DNA from: Adiantum capillus-veneris | Taxonomy: Eukaryota; Streptophyta; Polypodiopsida; Polypodiales; Pteridaceae | Length of the DNA stretch: 56,000 bases | Assembly (NCBI GenBank): GCA_014529385.2 | Contig: CM043956.1 | Location: forward strand, 60,773,120-60,829,119 | Reading direction: 5' to 3' | Shown here: positions 20,620 through 31,080 of the stretch, piece after piece | Position numbering within the stretch: the first letter of the stretch is position 1 | Layout of the letters: every line of letters begins with the position of its first letter | The notes under the pieces: model-generated | Told to the model about the DNA's origin: nothing | What the model saw: the letters and a program-made list of their open reading frames with translations, nothing else | Databases searched by the model: none | Position numbers and translations under genes: made by a program

Positions 20620-21570
20620 TTTTTGCTCCTTAGCCTCATCTTGAGCTTGTATCTTCTTCAATTATGTTTGTGCCTTGGCTGCCTTTTTTTATGGATGTCA
20701 CGTAGCTCCTCTTGGCTTAAAGGATCATAGTAACTTTTAAATTTGCTCCCATTGAGGAATCCAATGGTTTCAACTCCATCAAGAGTCTCCACACAAATGG
20801 TTCCTTGTGGGGTGATTCCTTGTGGGGTGATTTCACATACTCTATATGGTCCTTTTCTCGCTTTTTCTTTTCTTTACGCACTCCATACATAAGGATTTTA
20901 TCACCAACTTTGATATCTTTGTTCTTTAGATGACGGTCAAACCATTTCTTCCTTCTATCTTTCTCCACAAGTGTATTTTGCATAGCCAATTGTCTTTCTT
21001 CATCTAAATCTCTCAAGGATATATAAGCGCTCAACTAAAGGGTTACCATCCCAACCTTCTTGTGAAGCTATGCGCAGACTAGGAATTACAAACTCCCATG
21101 GCATAATTGCTTCTTGGCCATATACCATTTTGAATGGTGTACAATTAATAGCCATTTTGTAAGAAGTACAATAAGCCCATAGAGCTGAAGTCAGCTTCAA
21201 ATTCCAATCTTTGCGATGAGCTTCCACCGTTTTGGTCAAGATAAAGATTAAGGTCTTGTTGGTACTCTCAGCTTGGCCATTTTCTTATGGATAATAAGGT
21301 GTGGACTTATGGTGAGCTATCATGAAGTTGGTAGTGAGTTCTTTTATCACTTCATTTATAAAATGAGTGCCATTGTCACTCACAATCTCAGAGGGACAAC
21401 CAAATCTTGTAATAATATTCTCAAAGAGAAGCTTAGCAGTTGACCTTGCATCAACCTTACGTGTTGCCCTGGCTTCCACCCACTTTGTTACATAGTCAAT
21501 GGCAACGATAATATATCGAGATTGAGTGCTATGAGCTGTCGGACTAATTGGGCCTACAAAGTCCAAACCC
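20620..21570 (-). pseudogene. Gypsy integrase relic of the older host element
   Basis: The minus strand has MDFVGPISPTAH (first Asp), IVSDNGTHFINEV (second Asp) and, after a TAA in the place of a Gln codon, ENGQAESTNKTL (catalytic Glu). The C-terminal region follows (WAYCTSYKMAINCTPFKMVYG), then VGDKILMYG and an end reading GFLNGSKFKSYYDPLSQEEL. The long C-terminal tail and the tRNA-Asp type primer site downstream suggest the Tat/Athila side of Ty3/gypsy rather than the chromoviruses. One stop and at least one frameshift interrupt it. It is cut on the left by the element ending at 20604. Confidence 0.82.
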
Positions 21571-22330
21571 TATTTTTCAAATGGTTGAGTCACTTTAACA
21601 GGATGTAAGGGCATCTTCTCCTTTCATTGTGTGATCTTGTAATGTTGGCATTCATCACATCCTTTTGCAAAAAGTGATGCATCCTTGAATAAGGTAGGCC
21701 ACCAATAGCCTGATTGCAACACCTTTCTAGCAGTTAGTTCCCCTGAGAAATTTCCTCCGGCTATACCCATGTGGGCTTCTTGCAGTATGTATAAATACTC
21801 ATCCTCACGGGCACAACGTCTAAGAATATCGTCCTTCCCTAGCCTATGAAGAGTTCCTGCAATGAGAGAATAAAGTTCACATTCTTTTAATAGTTTTCGA
21901 GTTATGTTCTTACGAAGTTCTTTGGGTGGAAACCCATTAGCTAGAAAGTTCACAATCTTCTCACTCCATTTAGGCATGGTCTCGACTAGAAATAAGGAAG
22001 TATCGGGCAATTCATCACATCGACTCCAGTAGGGGCTTCACCATTGGGTATGCAAGACAAATGATCCGCCATGACATGTCTTTTACCAGGTCTAACCACA
22101 ACGATAAAATCAAACTCAAGAAGAATTAACAACCATTGTGTAATTCAAGAAGGTTTATTTACTAGATACAACAAGGCTTGATGATCAACATAGAAAACAA
22201 ACCTGTTGGCCAGAAGGTAGTAGCAAAATTTCTTCACTACATAAATCATACCTGCACAATATAGATCTTGCAAAACTAACAAAAACCAGTATAATACAGC
22301 ACTAACAAAGCTTACAGCCACTAACAATAT
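21571..22330 (-). pseudogene. RNase H end and integrase zinc domain of the older relic
   Basis: The stretch at 22145-22327 has MIYVVKKFCYYLLANRFVFY and VDHQALLYLVNKPS, the middle of gypsy RNase H. EFDFIVVVRPGKRHVMADHLS follows across a stop. The stretch at 21624-22010 then carries the HHCC zinc domain (EAHMGIAGGNFSG and CDECQHY). The sequence upstream of the RNase H motif breaks off near 22250, where non-coding leader starts. The RT, protease and gag are therefore missing. Confidence 0.8.
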
Positions 22331-22510
22331 CTGACCAAAACCTGCTAAAACTACGCATTTCGGTCACTTAACAAAATCTAGCAAAAAACCTACTAATCTG
22401 CCCATTGCATCCACTTAACAGTTCTCACGGAACTCAACAAAAAGCATAAAAATAGATGGAAGAGTGGCTTACAGAGGTAGCACTAAGTGCTCCTCAAGCT
22501 TAATGCAAGG
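22331..22510 (-). other. Leader-like AC-rich stretch joined to RNase H
   Basis: No coding motif is seen. The stretch is rich in AACAAA/CTAACA words and leads to the primer-binding site, so it resembles the 5' leader of the relic brought next to its RNase H by an internal deletion of several kilobases. Confidence 0.5.
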
Positions 22511-22531
22511 TTGTCCCCGGTAGCGGCGCCA
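22511..22531 (-). other. Primer-binding site, tRNA-Asp type
   Basis: The minus strand reads TGGCGCCGCTACCGGGGACA, close to the TGGCGCCGTTGCCGGGGA site complementary to the 3' end of plant tRNA-Asp. It differs from the tRNA-Met sites of the neighbouring copia and chromovirus elements. Confidence 0.8.
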
Positions 22532-22532
22532 A

Positions 22533-22747
22533 ACATGTACGCTTTGCCGTATGTGTCAAAGGTTGGGAGCTTGCCTATGCACTGTGTGCGAGCCTCAAAA
22601 GGCTGCAAACACACAGCTAGAAAATCCTAGCAAGCTCAAAGAACAATCGTGTGTCACTCACCTCTCTGCCGTCATGAAGGATCTATGCTGCAAAGAAGAA
22701 GGAGCTACCCCGTTCTACCACCTCACCGCCGCCGATGTCATCACAAT

Positions 22748-22835
<88 letters not shown>

Positions 22836-23100
22836 GCATACACACACACACACACACTCACACATAGAAGGAGAAGGAGACAGAGATGGAGAAAGAGCAC
22901 TTCTTAGCTTACACCTCAGAGAATGAGGATTTTTAGGTCAAATGGACCTTTTACAAGAGTTTAGCCCGTTCACACATGGGTGCCCACAGAGGCCGATCGT
23001 TGCACAACTGCTGTAAAAATAAGGTGAGTGGTGCTCCTCTCATCGGCGATCACCTACACACCTATTGGACCGACAAGCCCGGTCCCTGACTCTACCAAAT
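22533..23100 (-). repeat. 5' LTR of the older relic, outer end not resolved
   Basis: The sequence adjoining the primer site should be the 5' LTR. It holds a (CT)n array at 22749-22834 and a (CA)n run near 22840-22856. I could not find its partner LTR in the window, so the outer boundary is a guess. Confidence 0.45.
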
Positions 23101-23264
23101 AAATAATACGGCATCCATCGTAGGTGATAGGGTGTCCGTGAGGGTTAATAGATGATGTGCACATATATCCAATAACACGTCATAATCCATGGGATAGATG
23201 AGTGTTGATGTACCCCCCCCCCCCCCCCCCCCCCCAATCTCTTTTTCTCTTTCCCTCCCTCCAT

Positions 23265-23343
<79 letters not shown>

Positions 23344-23700
23344 CATCTTGGTCTCTATCAACCCTAGCCCTTGATGGTACTCCTCTGGATCTTCCAGCCA
23401 CAATCTCTAAATGATGTCATGATGTGCGCATCTGTCCAATAACACATCTCAATCCATGGGATAGATGAGTGTTCATGTAGGCAAGTCTGGTCACAAAATC
23501 ATCCTTTGTGAGCTCAAGGAGATGCTCTCTGTAGAAAGCCATCTTTGTGCCAAGCACACGCATAGACTGTATCCATGTCCTCCTAGTGTCTAACTGAATC
23601 AAGTCCTATGTGATGAGCTGAGTGATCTCGGTCTGTGTGAGAGACAAGGAGGGTGCGTCCAATGAATACTTGGAAAGGGGGTAATCTATCCATGTCAAAG
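23101..23700 (-). pseudogene. Two LINE scraps split by poly-C and (CT)n
   Basis: The part at 23417-23602 reads QLDTRRTWIQSMRVLGTKMA followed by FYREHLLEL, nearly the same as the RT-downstream region of the LINE at 46450-46720, including the NTHLSHG-type continuation. The part at about 23160-23210 repeats the NTHLSHGL stretch. Between them lie 23 consecutive C (23213-23235) and a (CT)n array (23268-23339). The same LINE piece seems to have been duplicated with the repeat array in between. Confidence 0.7.
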
Positions 23701-23709
23701 GGGGGGGGG

Positions 23710-23759
<50 letters not shown>

Positions 23760-23860
23760 AGACAAGATATGGAGGGAGGGAAAGAGAGAGAAGGAGGGAA
23801 GAGATGGAGAGAGAGTGATGACAGGGGGTGGGCAAACACACACAGGGTGAGGGGAAGTGG

Positions 23861-23922
<62 letters not shown>

Positions 23923-23949
23923 GGGGGAGATAGTGGGAGAGAAGGGTGG

Positions 23950-24026
<77 letters not shown>

Positions 24027-24056
24027 AGAAGAAGAAGAAGAAGAAGAAGAAAGGGG
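23701..24056. repeat. Compound purine microsatellite cluster
   Basis: Poly-G (about 12, then 17 near 23911-23927) alternates with (GA)n arrays at about 23712-23754, 23865-23911 and 23953-24023, ending in (GAA)n at 24022-24051. The plus strand is almost purely purine for about 350 bp. Long Ser-Leu or Arg-Glu frames across it are artefacts. Confidence 0.95.
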
Positions 24057-24061
24057 AGGGG

Positions 24062-24312
24062 TGTTGGAATTAGGGTTGCAGAGAAACACACACAGCTTGG
24101 AGAAGACGAAGGAAGCTCAAGGCACACAATAGAGAGTGTGTTACTTAGTGTGCATTGGAAAGATAGATAACCCTAGAGTGATGGGCGTATATACAATGCA
24201 CGGGGGAAAAACCTTCTAAAGAGGGAAAAAATGCCCCGGCGGTCCTAGTGTGTTCACACACATGTGGTAGTGATGTGTTCACACACATCACTACCACATG
24301 TATATGGTAACA
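24062..24312 (-). repeat. 3' LTR of the copia element with a 17-bp hairpin
   Basis: This 251-bp LTR is 24 bp longer than its partner. The extra bases create a perfect inverted repeat: 24261-24277 (CATGTGGTAGTGATGTG) pairs with 24284-24300 across a 6-base loop. Confidence 0.92.
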
Positions 24313-24387
24313 AATCCCCCCTAGAGTGATTCGGTGAACGAGAGCTGGCACATGAGTAAAGGGAAGTGCCATGCCCTGAGGACAGGA

Positions 24388-25477
24388 TCAGTCCACAAAG
24401 GGGAGTAAGCCCAAAGCTTTGCGGAAAGCTTCAAGCTTCTCACGAGACAATGCCTTTGTGAAAAGATCGACAAGGTTGTCCTGTGTTGGCACATAAGCCA
24501 AGTTGATCTCTCCTGCTGAGATCCTCTCCCTGACATAGTGGTAATGCACCTCAATGTGCTTTGTGCGAGCATGAAAAACTGGGTTCCTCGCAACTGCCAA
24601 TGCGCTCTGACTATCAGTGTAGATAGTGTTGGTAGTGTCTTGTCCAACACCCAAATCAGCCATAAGGCTTCTGAGCCATACACACTCAACCGTAGCTGTG
24701 AAGACTGCCCTGTACTCAGCCTCACAACTCGAAGTGGCCACAGTAGGTTGCTTCTTGCTCAACCATGATATACATGAACTGCCAAGCATGAAACAAAAAC
24801 CACTTGTGGACACTCTCGTCAAAACAACCAGCCCAATCTGAGTCCGAAAAAGCATGTAAGTCTGGCGGCAATGATCCCCCATTGGGATAAAACAAGCCAA
24901 GATGTAAAGTGCCACTAAGGTAGCGGAAAATCCTCTTGACAGCCTGCCAATGCTTAGACCCTGAGCTATGCATAAATTTGATGACCTGTGAGACTGCAAA
25001 CTGAATATCCGCCCTTGTGTTGCATACATAAATGAGGCAGCCAACAGCAGTTTGATAAAGAGTGACATCAGCAGGATCGCCAACATCATGTAGACTCAAC
25101 TTCAAACCTGTTTCCATGGGAGTGGCAATAGGTTTGCAATCCTCAAGTCCAAACTTACATAGCAATGTCTCTATGTAACTTTTCTCACACAAGGCAATAC
25201 CACCATCACATTGCTTAAACTGTATACCCAAGTAATGATGCAACAGCCCCAAATCTTTCATCTTGAAAGTAGCATTCAAATCAGCCTTAAATTTAGCAAT
25301 ATGTCTCTCATTTGGTCCAGTGATCAGCAAATCATCAACATAAAGAACCACAATGAGAAGTACATCACCCTCACGCTTTACATACAATGTGCTTTCTGTT
25401 GGACTGTTATGAAAGCCTTTGTTTGACCAAATGAGTGTCAGCTTTCTCATACCAAGCATGAGGAGATTGCTTCAACC
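24388..25477 (-). pseudogene. Copia RT C-terminal part and RNase H
   Basis: On the minus strand the RT resumes at GLKQSPHAWYEKADTHL (25477), with the catalytic VLYVDDLLITGPNE near 25340 and the TPMETGLKLS block. Then a frameshift near 24850 leads into RNase H with SSCISWLSKKQPTVATSSCE, AEYRAVFTATVE and HYHYVRERISAGEINLAYVP, ending LPFVD with its stop at 24388. The YVDD pair is intact. The missing N-terminal half and the frameshift make it non-functional. Confidence 0.88.
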
Positions 25478-26050
25478 CTCGCCAGAATATTCCTTTTCGC
25501 CATAATATTATGGCCGGACGGTGGCCGGAAAGTGGTCGGAAAACAACCGTCGGTTGGTCGGTGGCCGGTAGTCAATGGCCGATGGCCGGTGGTCGGAAGT
25601 CAATTGGCCGGTGGCCGAATTCAAAAGCGGACTTGTCTTCTCAAGGGCAGCCACACATGGGCGGATTGGAGGGTCCGATTTGGACTTATCTACACAAGGG
25701 CGGCTACACATAGCTGCCTCTCATGAGAGAGGGCAGCCCTTTTGGCCTATAAAAGGAGGCCATTTCTACACACATTTCATAGTGTGAAGTTGATGCAACA
25801 AGGTGAGTGTGAAGCAAGGCGGGAGCTCCATTAAGGGTATAATCCCTTTGTAAACTACTTCTTGTTTTGAAGTACTAAGGCCATTGAGTGGCTGCTTTCC
25901 CGTGGACGTAGCCCACATTGGGTGAACCACGTATATCGTGTGTACTCTCTCTCTCTCTCTCTACTCTATAATCTTTTGTGTGTGAAATCTATCTTTCTCC
26001 ATTAAGTAATCTACTCAAATATCTATTTAGCTACATCTTATTTCCTAACA
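25478..26050 (+). mobile_element. Truncated copia LTR inside the copia element
   Basis: The right end CTTATTTCCTAACA has the form of an LTR end. It contains a TATA box (TATAAAAGGA at 25748) and downstream CCGTGGACGTAGC...GGGTGAACCACGTA, a motif pair typical of many plant copia LTRs. A (CT)n run lies near 25945. No matching TGTTAGG start or target duplication is visible on the left, so the LTR lacks its beginning. Coding sequence resumes on both sides with more than 1 kb of pol missing between, so its arrival or later recombination removed host sequence. Confidence 0.7.
25505..25618. repeat. Degenerate TGGCCGG minisatellite
   Basis: Words such as GTGGCCGG, ATGGCCGA and TGGTCGG recur about a dozen times in 115 bp. 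They make an irregular array unlike anything else in the window, lying upstream of the TATA box of the truncated LTR. Confidence 0.75.
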
Positions 26051-26057
26051 CATTTTG

Positions 26058-26910
26058 CTAAGGTGTATAAGGCACTGTACATTGGTGTTTTATCCCACGA
26101 CTAGCCAGAAATGCATTAAATTCATGAGACATATACTCCCCCCCTCGATCGGAACGGAGGGTGCACATAGTACATTTCGAAACATTTTCAGCCATAGCCA
26201 GAAATTGTTTGAAGCACATAAAAACTTCGGACTTCGCTTTAAGCGGAAATACCCATGCATGCCTGGAGTAATCATCAATGAAAGTCACGAAGTACAGGTA
26301 ATTGCCCAAGGACGGAGTTTGCATGGGCCCACAAACATCACTATGCACAAGCTGCAACCTGCATGTGGCCTGAACTGAACCATCCTTTGGAAATTTAGAA
26401 CGTTGTATCTTACCCAAAATACAGCCTTCACAAACATGTTTGACAAGTGCTTCAAGAGGCGGCAAAGAAGCAACCATATCAGATTTTTGCAAACGCAGCA
26501 AACTGTCAAAATTCAGATGACCTAAAATGTGCATGCCAAAGTTTTGCATCTGAAATAGCCCTTGAATCTGCAACAGCATTTGCAAAATTTTGTCCACACT
26601 TGTCATACAAAGTGAGCTTATACAACCCACGACAGAAAAGGCCAGATGCAACAATTTCATCACCAAAACTGAGATCATGAACTGTACATCTGTCATCCAC
26701 AAATTTGACTACAAGTCCAAGTCTAGCAAGTGCGGATACAGACAAGAGATTCTTCTTGATCCCAGGTACATAAAGTGCATCAACAAGTGTGAAGGAGCTG
26801 CCATTAGCAGCAGTGAGCACATTCTTTCCAACTCCCTGAACTGGATAAGAGGCGTTGTTGGCACAAGTGACTGAATTCCCATGAGGGACAGACTCGAGAG
26901 AGGTAAACAA
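26058..26910 (-). pseudogene. Copia protease C-terminus, pre-integrase and truncated integrase
   Basis: The minus strand has LTAANGSSFTLVDALYVPGI and KKNLLSVSALARLGL (protease C-terminal part), then after a frameshift CEGCILGKIQRSKFP (pre-integrase zinc motif). The integrase follows with VHSDVCGPM (first Asp), FVTFIDDYSRHAWVFPLK, and LRSDRGGEYMSHEF (second Asp, with Arg where Asn is usual). The frame ends at VPYTP, just before the catalytic Glu motif, at the edge of the foreign LTR. Confidence 0.87.
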
Positions 26911-26919
26911 TTCACAATG

Positions 26920-28041
26920 TTAGGTAATGTGCTTTGTAGCACCACTGTCGTAATACCACACATGTGAATCTGCAGCAACTAACAAGCATGCATCACGGAC
27001 AGCAGGATTGTAAGTGCACTCTGCGCTAAAAGCCCATTCTGCATCAACATCAGCATTACAGTCTCCTTTCACAGAAGACTCAACAATGGCTGCATTTGTA
27101 GTGGAACCAGCATTTGCAGTGGAACCACCCTCTTTCTTCTTAGCCTCTTTGGCCTTCAACTTAGGACACGACTTGATCAAGTGATCATTAGCTTTACAAT
27201 AATGGCAACGCATCTTCTTTTTTCCCTTGTCACCAGAATTTCCAGACGAATTGCTGCCAACAGAAGCATTAGGAACATAATTTTTGCCACTCGCAGTAGA
27301 ACCATAAGAAGTGGCTGCATTACTGTTACCACCCTTTCTTTGAGAAGCAATAAAAGCCTGTTCAACTGCATGCTGCCTAGTCCTGTTTTTTCTGGAAAGT
27401 GACTCTTGCACCAACAGCAATGTGCATAATGCATGAAACTTGACAACTTTAGGATTTCCTTGGGTCATAAGTCTCCAAGTACTAGCAAAAGTCTGGTAAG
27501 AATCTGGTAAGGCATCAAGAATAGTCTGCACAAGGGAACTGTCTGAAATGACTTCTCCTGCAGAAATAAGTTGCTCATTGATATCCTTGACACTAGCAAG
27601 GAAAGTTTCCATATCATCTTCCTCATGCATAATCTTCGACTCCAACTCTTTACGCAGCAAAGCAATTTTAGCCTCATTGCGACTTGTATAAAGACCAGCC
27701 AAAATATCCCAAGCCTGTTTTGCAGATTTTGCTAAACGGATGTGAGGAACAATGGTGCGCTTCACAGACAATGCAATTAATGCATGAGCCTGCGCATCCT
27801 TAACATCCCAACAAGCTTGTTCTGTCATAGGTAAAACAACTCTAACAGCTGCAATCCTTGCAGCAAGACCTGCAACATCCTCAGAACCAGGACGTACATC
27901 AATGCCCTGCACAATGTTCCAGACACCCTTTGACACAAGAACATGTTGCATCATATAAGCCCACATAGGGTAGTTGTCCCCATCCAACCTGTCCTCAGCA
28001 GCAAACATCTTGAACACATCTGTGTTGTTCTTGTCAGCCAT
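26920..28041 (-). pseudogene. Copia gag, zinc knuckle and protease active site
   Basis: The start chosen is the ATG at 28041 (MADKNNTDVFKMFAAEDRLDG), which begins the gag fold; the same frame is open upstream to 28320 but that is leader. The gag body contains ALIALSVKRTIVPHIR and LYTSRNEAKIALLRKELE. The knuckle CHYCKANDHLIKSC fits CX2CX4HX4C, and the protease opens with WYYDSGATKHIT, where the frame stops. Gag itself has no lesion and could still be made. Confidence 0.88.
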
Positions 28042-28380
28042 GGTAAATGATGCACCTGATGTGAAACTGCCCGAAAATAGGAGAAACGGAGCGAGAACAA
28101 CACATGCTATATAGCACAAACCGCAGAAGACTATAGGGCACCTGTTATGCAGAACATGGCACTGACAAAAATTTTGCACAAAATGACGAAATTGCCTGTG
28201 CAAACCTGCCTGTAGTGGAAACGGAGGCCGAAGTGAGCCCAAATCAAAAATCTGAGCAGACCGAGATCTACGAGGTTTCCCGAAGTATTTGTTGACCTGC
28301 GAACGCTTGCCAAAGCTCACTGAAATCGGAGAAAGTGAGCAGGCGTGTACTGGAGCAGCTGGCGACTAAGCCTGGGAGGA
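28042..28380 (-). other. 5' leader of the copia element
   Basis: This lies between the primer site and the gag start. It is open in the gag frame but has no family features. Confidence 0.6.
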
Positions 28381-28400
28381 TGCAACCTGCTCTGATACCA
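28381..28400 (-). other. Primer-binding site of the copia element
   Basis: The minus strand reads TGGTATCAGAGCAGGTTGCA, an initiator tRNA-Met type site two bases from the LTR. Confidence 0.94.
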
Positions 28401-28402
28401 AT

Positions 28403-28629
28403 TGTTGGAATTAGGGTTGCAGAGAAACACACACAGCTTGGAGAAGACGAAGGAAGCTCAAGGCACACAATAGAGAGTGTGTTACTTAGTGTGCAATGGA
28501 AAGATAGATAGCCCTAGAGTGATGGGCGTATATACAATGCACGGGGGAAAAAACCTCCTAAAGAGGGAAAAAATGCCCCGGCGGTCCTAGTGTGTTCAGA
28601 CACATCACTACCACATGTATATGGTAACA
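28403..28629 (-). repeat. 5' LTR of the copia element
   Basis: This 227-bp LTR nearly matches 24062-24312 apart from the 24-bp hairpin arm and a few substitutions. Confidence 0.94.
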
Positions 28630-28634
28630 AGGGG

Positions 28635-28870
28635 GGGGACAGGGGTATAGAGTGATAGGAAAAGAGAGATTAGGGAGTGGAGGACCTTGAGGAAGGGAGG
28701 GGGGTTGTCGGAGGACAAGATGGAGGAAGGGAAGGTAGTTATAGGAGTAGATTGAGAGAGGAGGTGGAGGAGAGGGAGGATGTTGGAGGAGGAGGAGCAA
28801 GGGAAGAGGAGGAAGAACATGGGCAGCGAGAGGAGGAAGGGGAGGTGGGAACGGCGGTCCTCCAAAAAGA
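28635..28870. repeat. Purine-rich low-complexity tract
   Basis: The plus strand is mostly GGA/GAG words, continuing the purine cluster that lies to the left of the copia insertion at 24056. The two were one tract before the insertion. Confidence 0.8.
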
Positions 28871-28934
28871 AAATCTCGCTCCATTGAGCTCGCTCGAAGA
28901 CCTAACTCGCACAAAAACATTGCAACATGATATT

Positions 28935-29260
28935 TAACAATTTGATATTGCATACATTTCAAGGGAGTTTGAGGAAGTTCACTTGTATGATCGTACTTCA
29001 ATGGATGAGAAAGAACTGGATCACTATGGAAATTTACTTTTACACATGTGTAATAGCACGGGTCTGCTAATTTCCAAGGGTATATCTTTGTGGAATGGAA
29101 CCGATGGATTTACATGTAGAAATTATAATGGGGATAGTGTGATTGACTATATGCTACTCTCCCAAGCCATCATGTATCGTATAAATAGTTTTACGCTTGG
29201 CCAATGGTCTCCAGAATGAGACCAACGGACCTTATGTATTGACCTTGCATGTGGAGTACC
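28935..29260 (+). pseudogene. LINE endonuclease C-terminal fragment
   Basis: The frame from 28983 includes DHYGNLLLHMCNSTGLLISKG, WNGTDGFTCRNYNG and SVIDYMLLSQ, matching the C-terminal half of APE-like LINE endonucleases. The last conserved motif, normally SDH, reads stop-D-Q, so the catalytic His is gone. The N-terminal half is absent. Confidence 0.8.
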
Positions 29261-29344
29261 AAGGCTAAGCATGATAATCTCAGTCAAAGGGAAGAGAAGT
29301 TATCATTATGTATGGATTTTAAATGGGCGCCTATGTAAATTGAA

Positions 29345-31080
29345 ATGATTGAGCAAAAGTTATGGATAACAAAGCTTCAATATAGCGCACCATTGAAAAC
29401 TAAATGGGAAGCTTTCAAGAAAGTTATTTGTTCTTGTGCCAAAGAATGTTTTTCCATAAATCATGTCCATGGTATCAACAAAGATAGATCACGTAAAATG
29501 TGTGCTCTAAAGTCCTTGATAAAGCATGGTGCAACTATGGACAAAGACAAGTATCAAAGTCATCTACATACATACAAGGCATTGATTCAAAAGAAGAGAA
29601 GAAGATGGGAAATAAAGCAATAATTTTTTCAAGTCCAAGAAAAGGCACGTGCATGTGGAAGATTTTGGAAAAGCTTAAGGGACAAGTGGGTTGAGAGTTT
29701 TGGTAACTTAAGTCTTGTGAATATGTACACACATTGTAGGCAACTATATTAGCAACCAAATACTGAAAAATGTCATTTTATGGTTCAATCCCATATATGC
29801 CCTCTTTTTTTACTATTGAGGATGTATGCGGTGGGCTCGAAAAGTTGGCCACTCGCAAAGCAGGAGATCTTCAAGGTATCAAGCCGGAAATGATTAAATA
29901 AACAAGAGATTTTATACATGAATGAATGTGTGCTATGTTCAACCTTACACTTCAACATGGTATGCCTTATGATTGGAGTACTAATTAGGTCAAGCCTTTG
30001 CCTAAAGGAGGGGATGTAACGAATGTAAATAACTAGCGGACTATAATGATTTGGTCTCTTATGGCAAAGTTGTTTGGGTGCATAATGGAGATAAAATTAA
30101 GTGTTGGGATGAAGAGAATGGCAAGCGTGCAAAAGGACAAGCGGGTTTTTGTCGATGCCATAGTACCATTGATCATCTTGTCACTCTTCGTGTTCTCATG
30201 GAGGAAAGTTGGTTGAAAGGCAAGCGATTGTATTGTTGCTTTGTGGAATTTAAGAAAACCTTTGATATGATTCCACGTAACAATTTGTGGAGAAGGATGG
30301 AAGAATTCCAAGTGCCAAGTGAATGTATGAGAAGGTGATGTGTCAATGGCGCATGCGAAGAGGAATTTAAAAAAAAATTGCAAGCACTATTGGGGTTAAA
30401 CAAGGATGTCCATCATCACCAACTCTCTTTGGTCTATGCATCGATCAATTGGAACAAATGGTACTTGACTTTATGCAAGAAGAAGGCATTAAAGAGGTCA
30501 CTACTTGGAATGCAATAGTCCTGCTTTTGTTGTATTCGGATGATATAGTGCTTCTAACACACTCTTTAGAGGATGCACAAAAGCTTATGGTTGTCCTTGA
30601 GAACTTTTTCTTGCATAGTGGGCTGATTGTGAATGAATTCAAAACAAAGGTTATGCTTGTGAGAACCAACCATAAGGAGAAGCCATGCATTGTGTACAAC
30701 AATGAGATACTTGAAGTTGTTGAGAGCTTTAAGTACCTTGGCCTAGAGAATCTGGCCAATCACAAGTGGCATGAATGTGCTATGCATCATTTGGAAGTGG
30801 GAAAGAGAGTGTGCTATTCATTTTAAAACATGTGTAATGTGGAAAACATCAAATATTGGGTTCTCAAGAAGTATCTTTTTGACACATTGGTGACACCGGT
30901 TCTTCTTTATGGAGTTGAAATGTGGGGCGGGAGCATCTCAAAGTCTATTTGGAAAGAGTTTGAGAATGTCCAAAAGTGTTTTCTTACAAACTTTCTCCAA
31001 GTTAAGACACAAACACCATATATGCTCCTACTTCTTGACTCGGGATCTCTTCCAGTTGAGGTTATGGTCATGTAAAGGGT
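29345..31080 (+). pseudogene. LINE linker and reverse transcriptase
   Basis: The linker part (29345-29623) is rich in Lys and Arg. RT motifs follow. These are KAGDLQGIKPEMIK, QAGFCRCHSTIDHLVTLRVL, and LYCCFVEFKKTFDMIPRNNL, where the first catalytic Asp has become Glu. Then come TIGVKQGCPSSPTLFGLCID and LLLYSDDIVLL, the catalytic pair with Ser replacing Ala, then GLIVNEFKTKVMLVR and FKYLGLE. The thumb ends with LFDTLVTPVLLYGVEMWG. At least five stops or frameshifts occur. Confidence 0.85.

Larger units (their letters stand above)
24062..28629 (-). mobile_element. Ty1/copia element with its centre replaced by a foreign LTR
   Basis: The LTRs are at 24062-24312 and 28403-28629, with TGTTGGAATTAGGG to GGTAACA ends. 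A perfect AGGGG target duplication lies at 24057-24061 and 28630-28634. A tRNA-Met primer site sits beside the right LTR and a polypurine tract (TAGGGGGGATT on minus) beside the left. Gag, protease, integrase, RT and RNase H relics follow in copia order, but the end of integrase and the start of RT are missing, replaced by the segment at 25478-26050. It landed in a purine-rich tract. Confidence 0.93.

Noticed and set aside
22551-22907. 118-codon frame with Ser-Leu run inside the older LTR
   Set aside because: It is mostly the CT array; the flanks show no family signature and lie in an LTR.
23583-24170. Long Ser-Leu, Leu-rich or Arg-Glu frames
   Set aside because: They are translations of (CT)n/(GA)n microsatellites in different frames.
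28558-29001. 147-codon Pro/Leu-rich frame on minus
   Set aside because: It arises from the purine-rich low-complexity tract read on the other strand.
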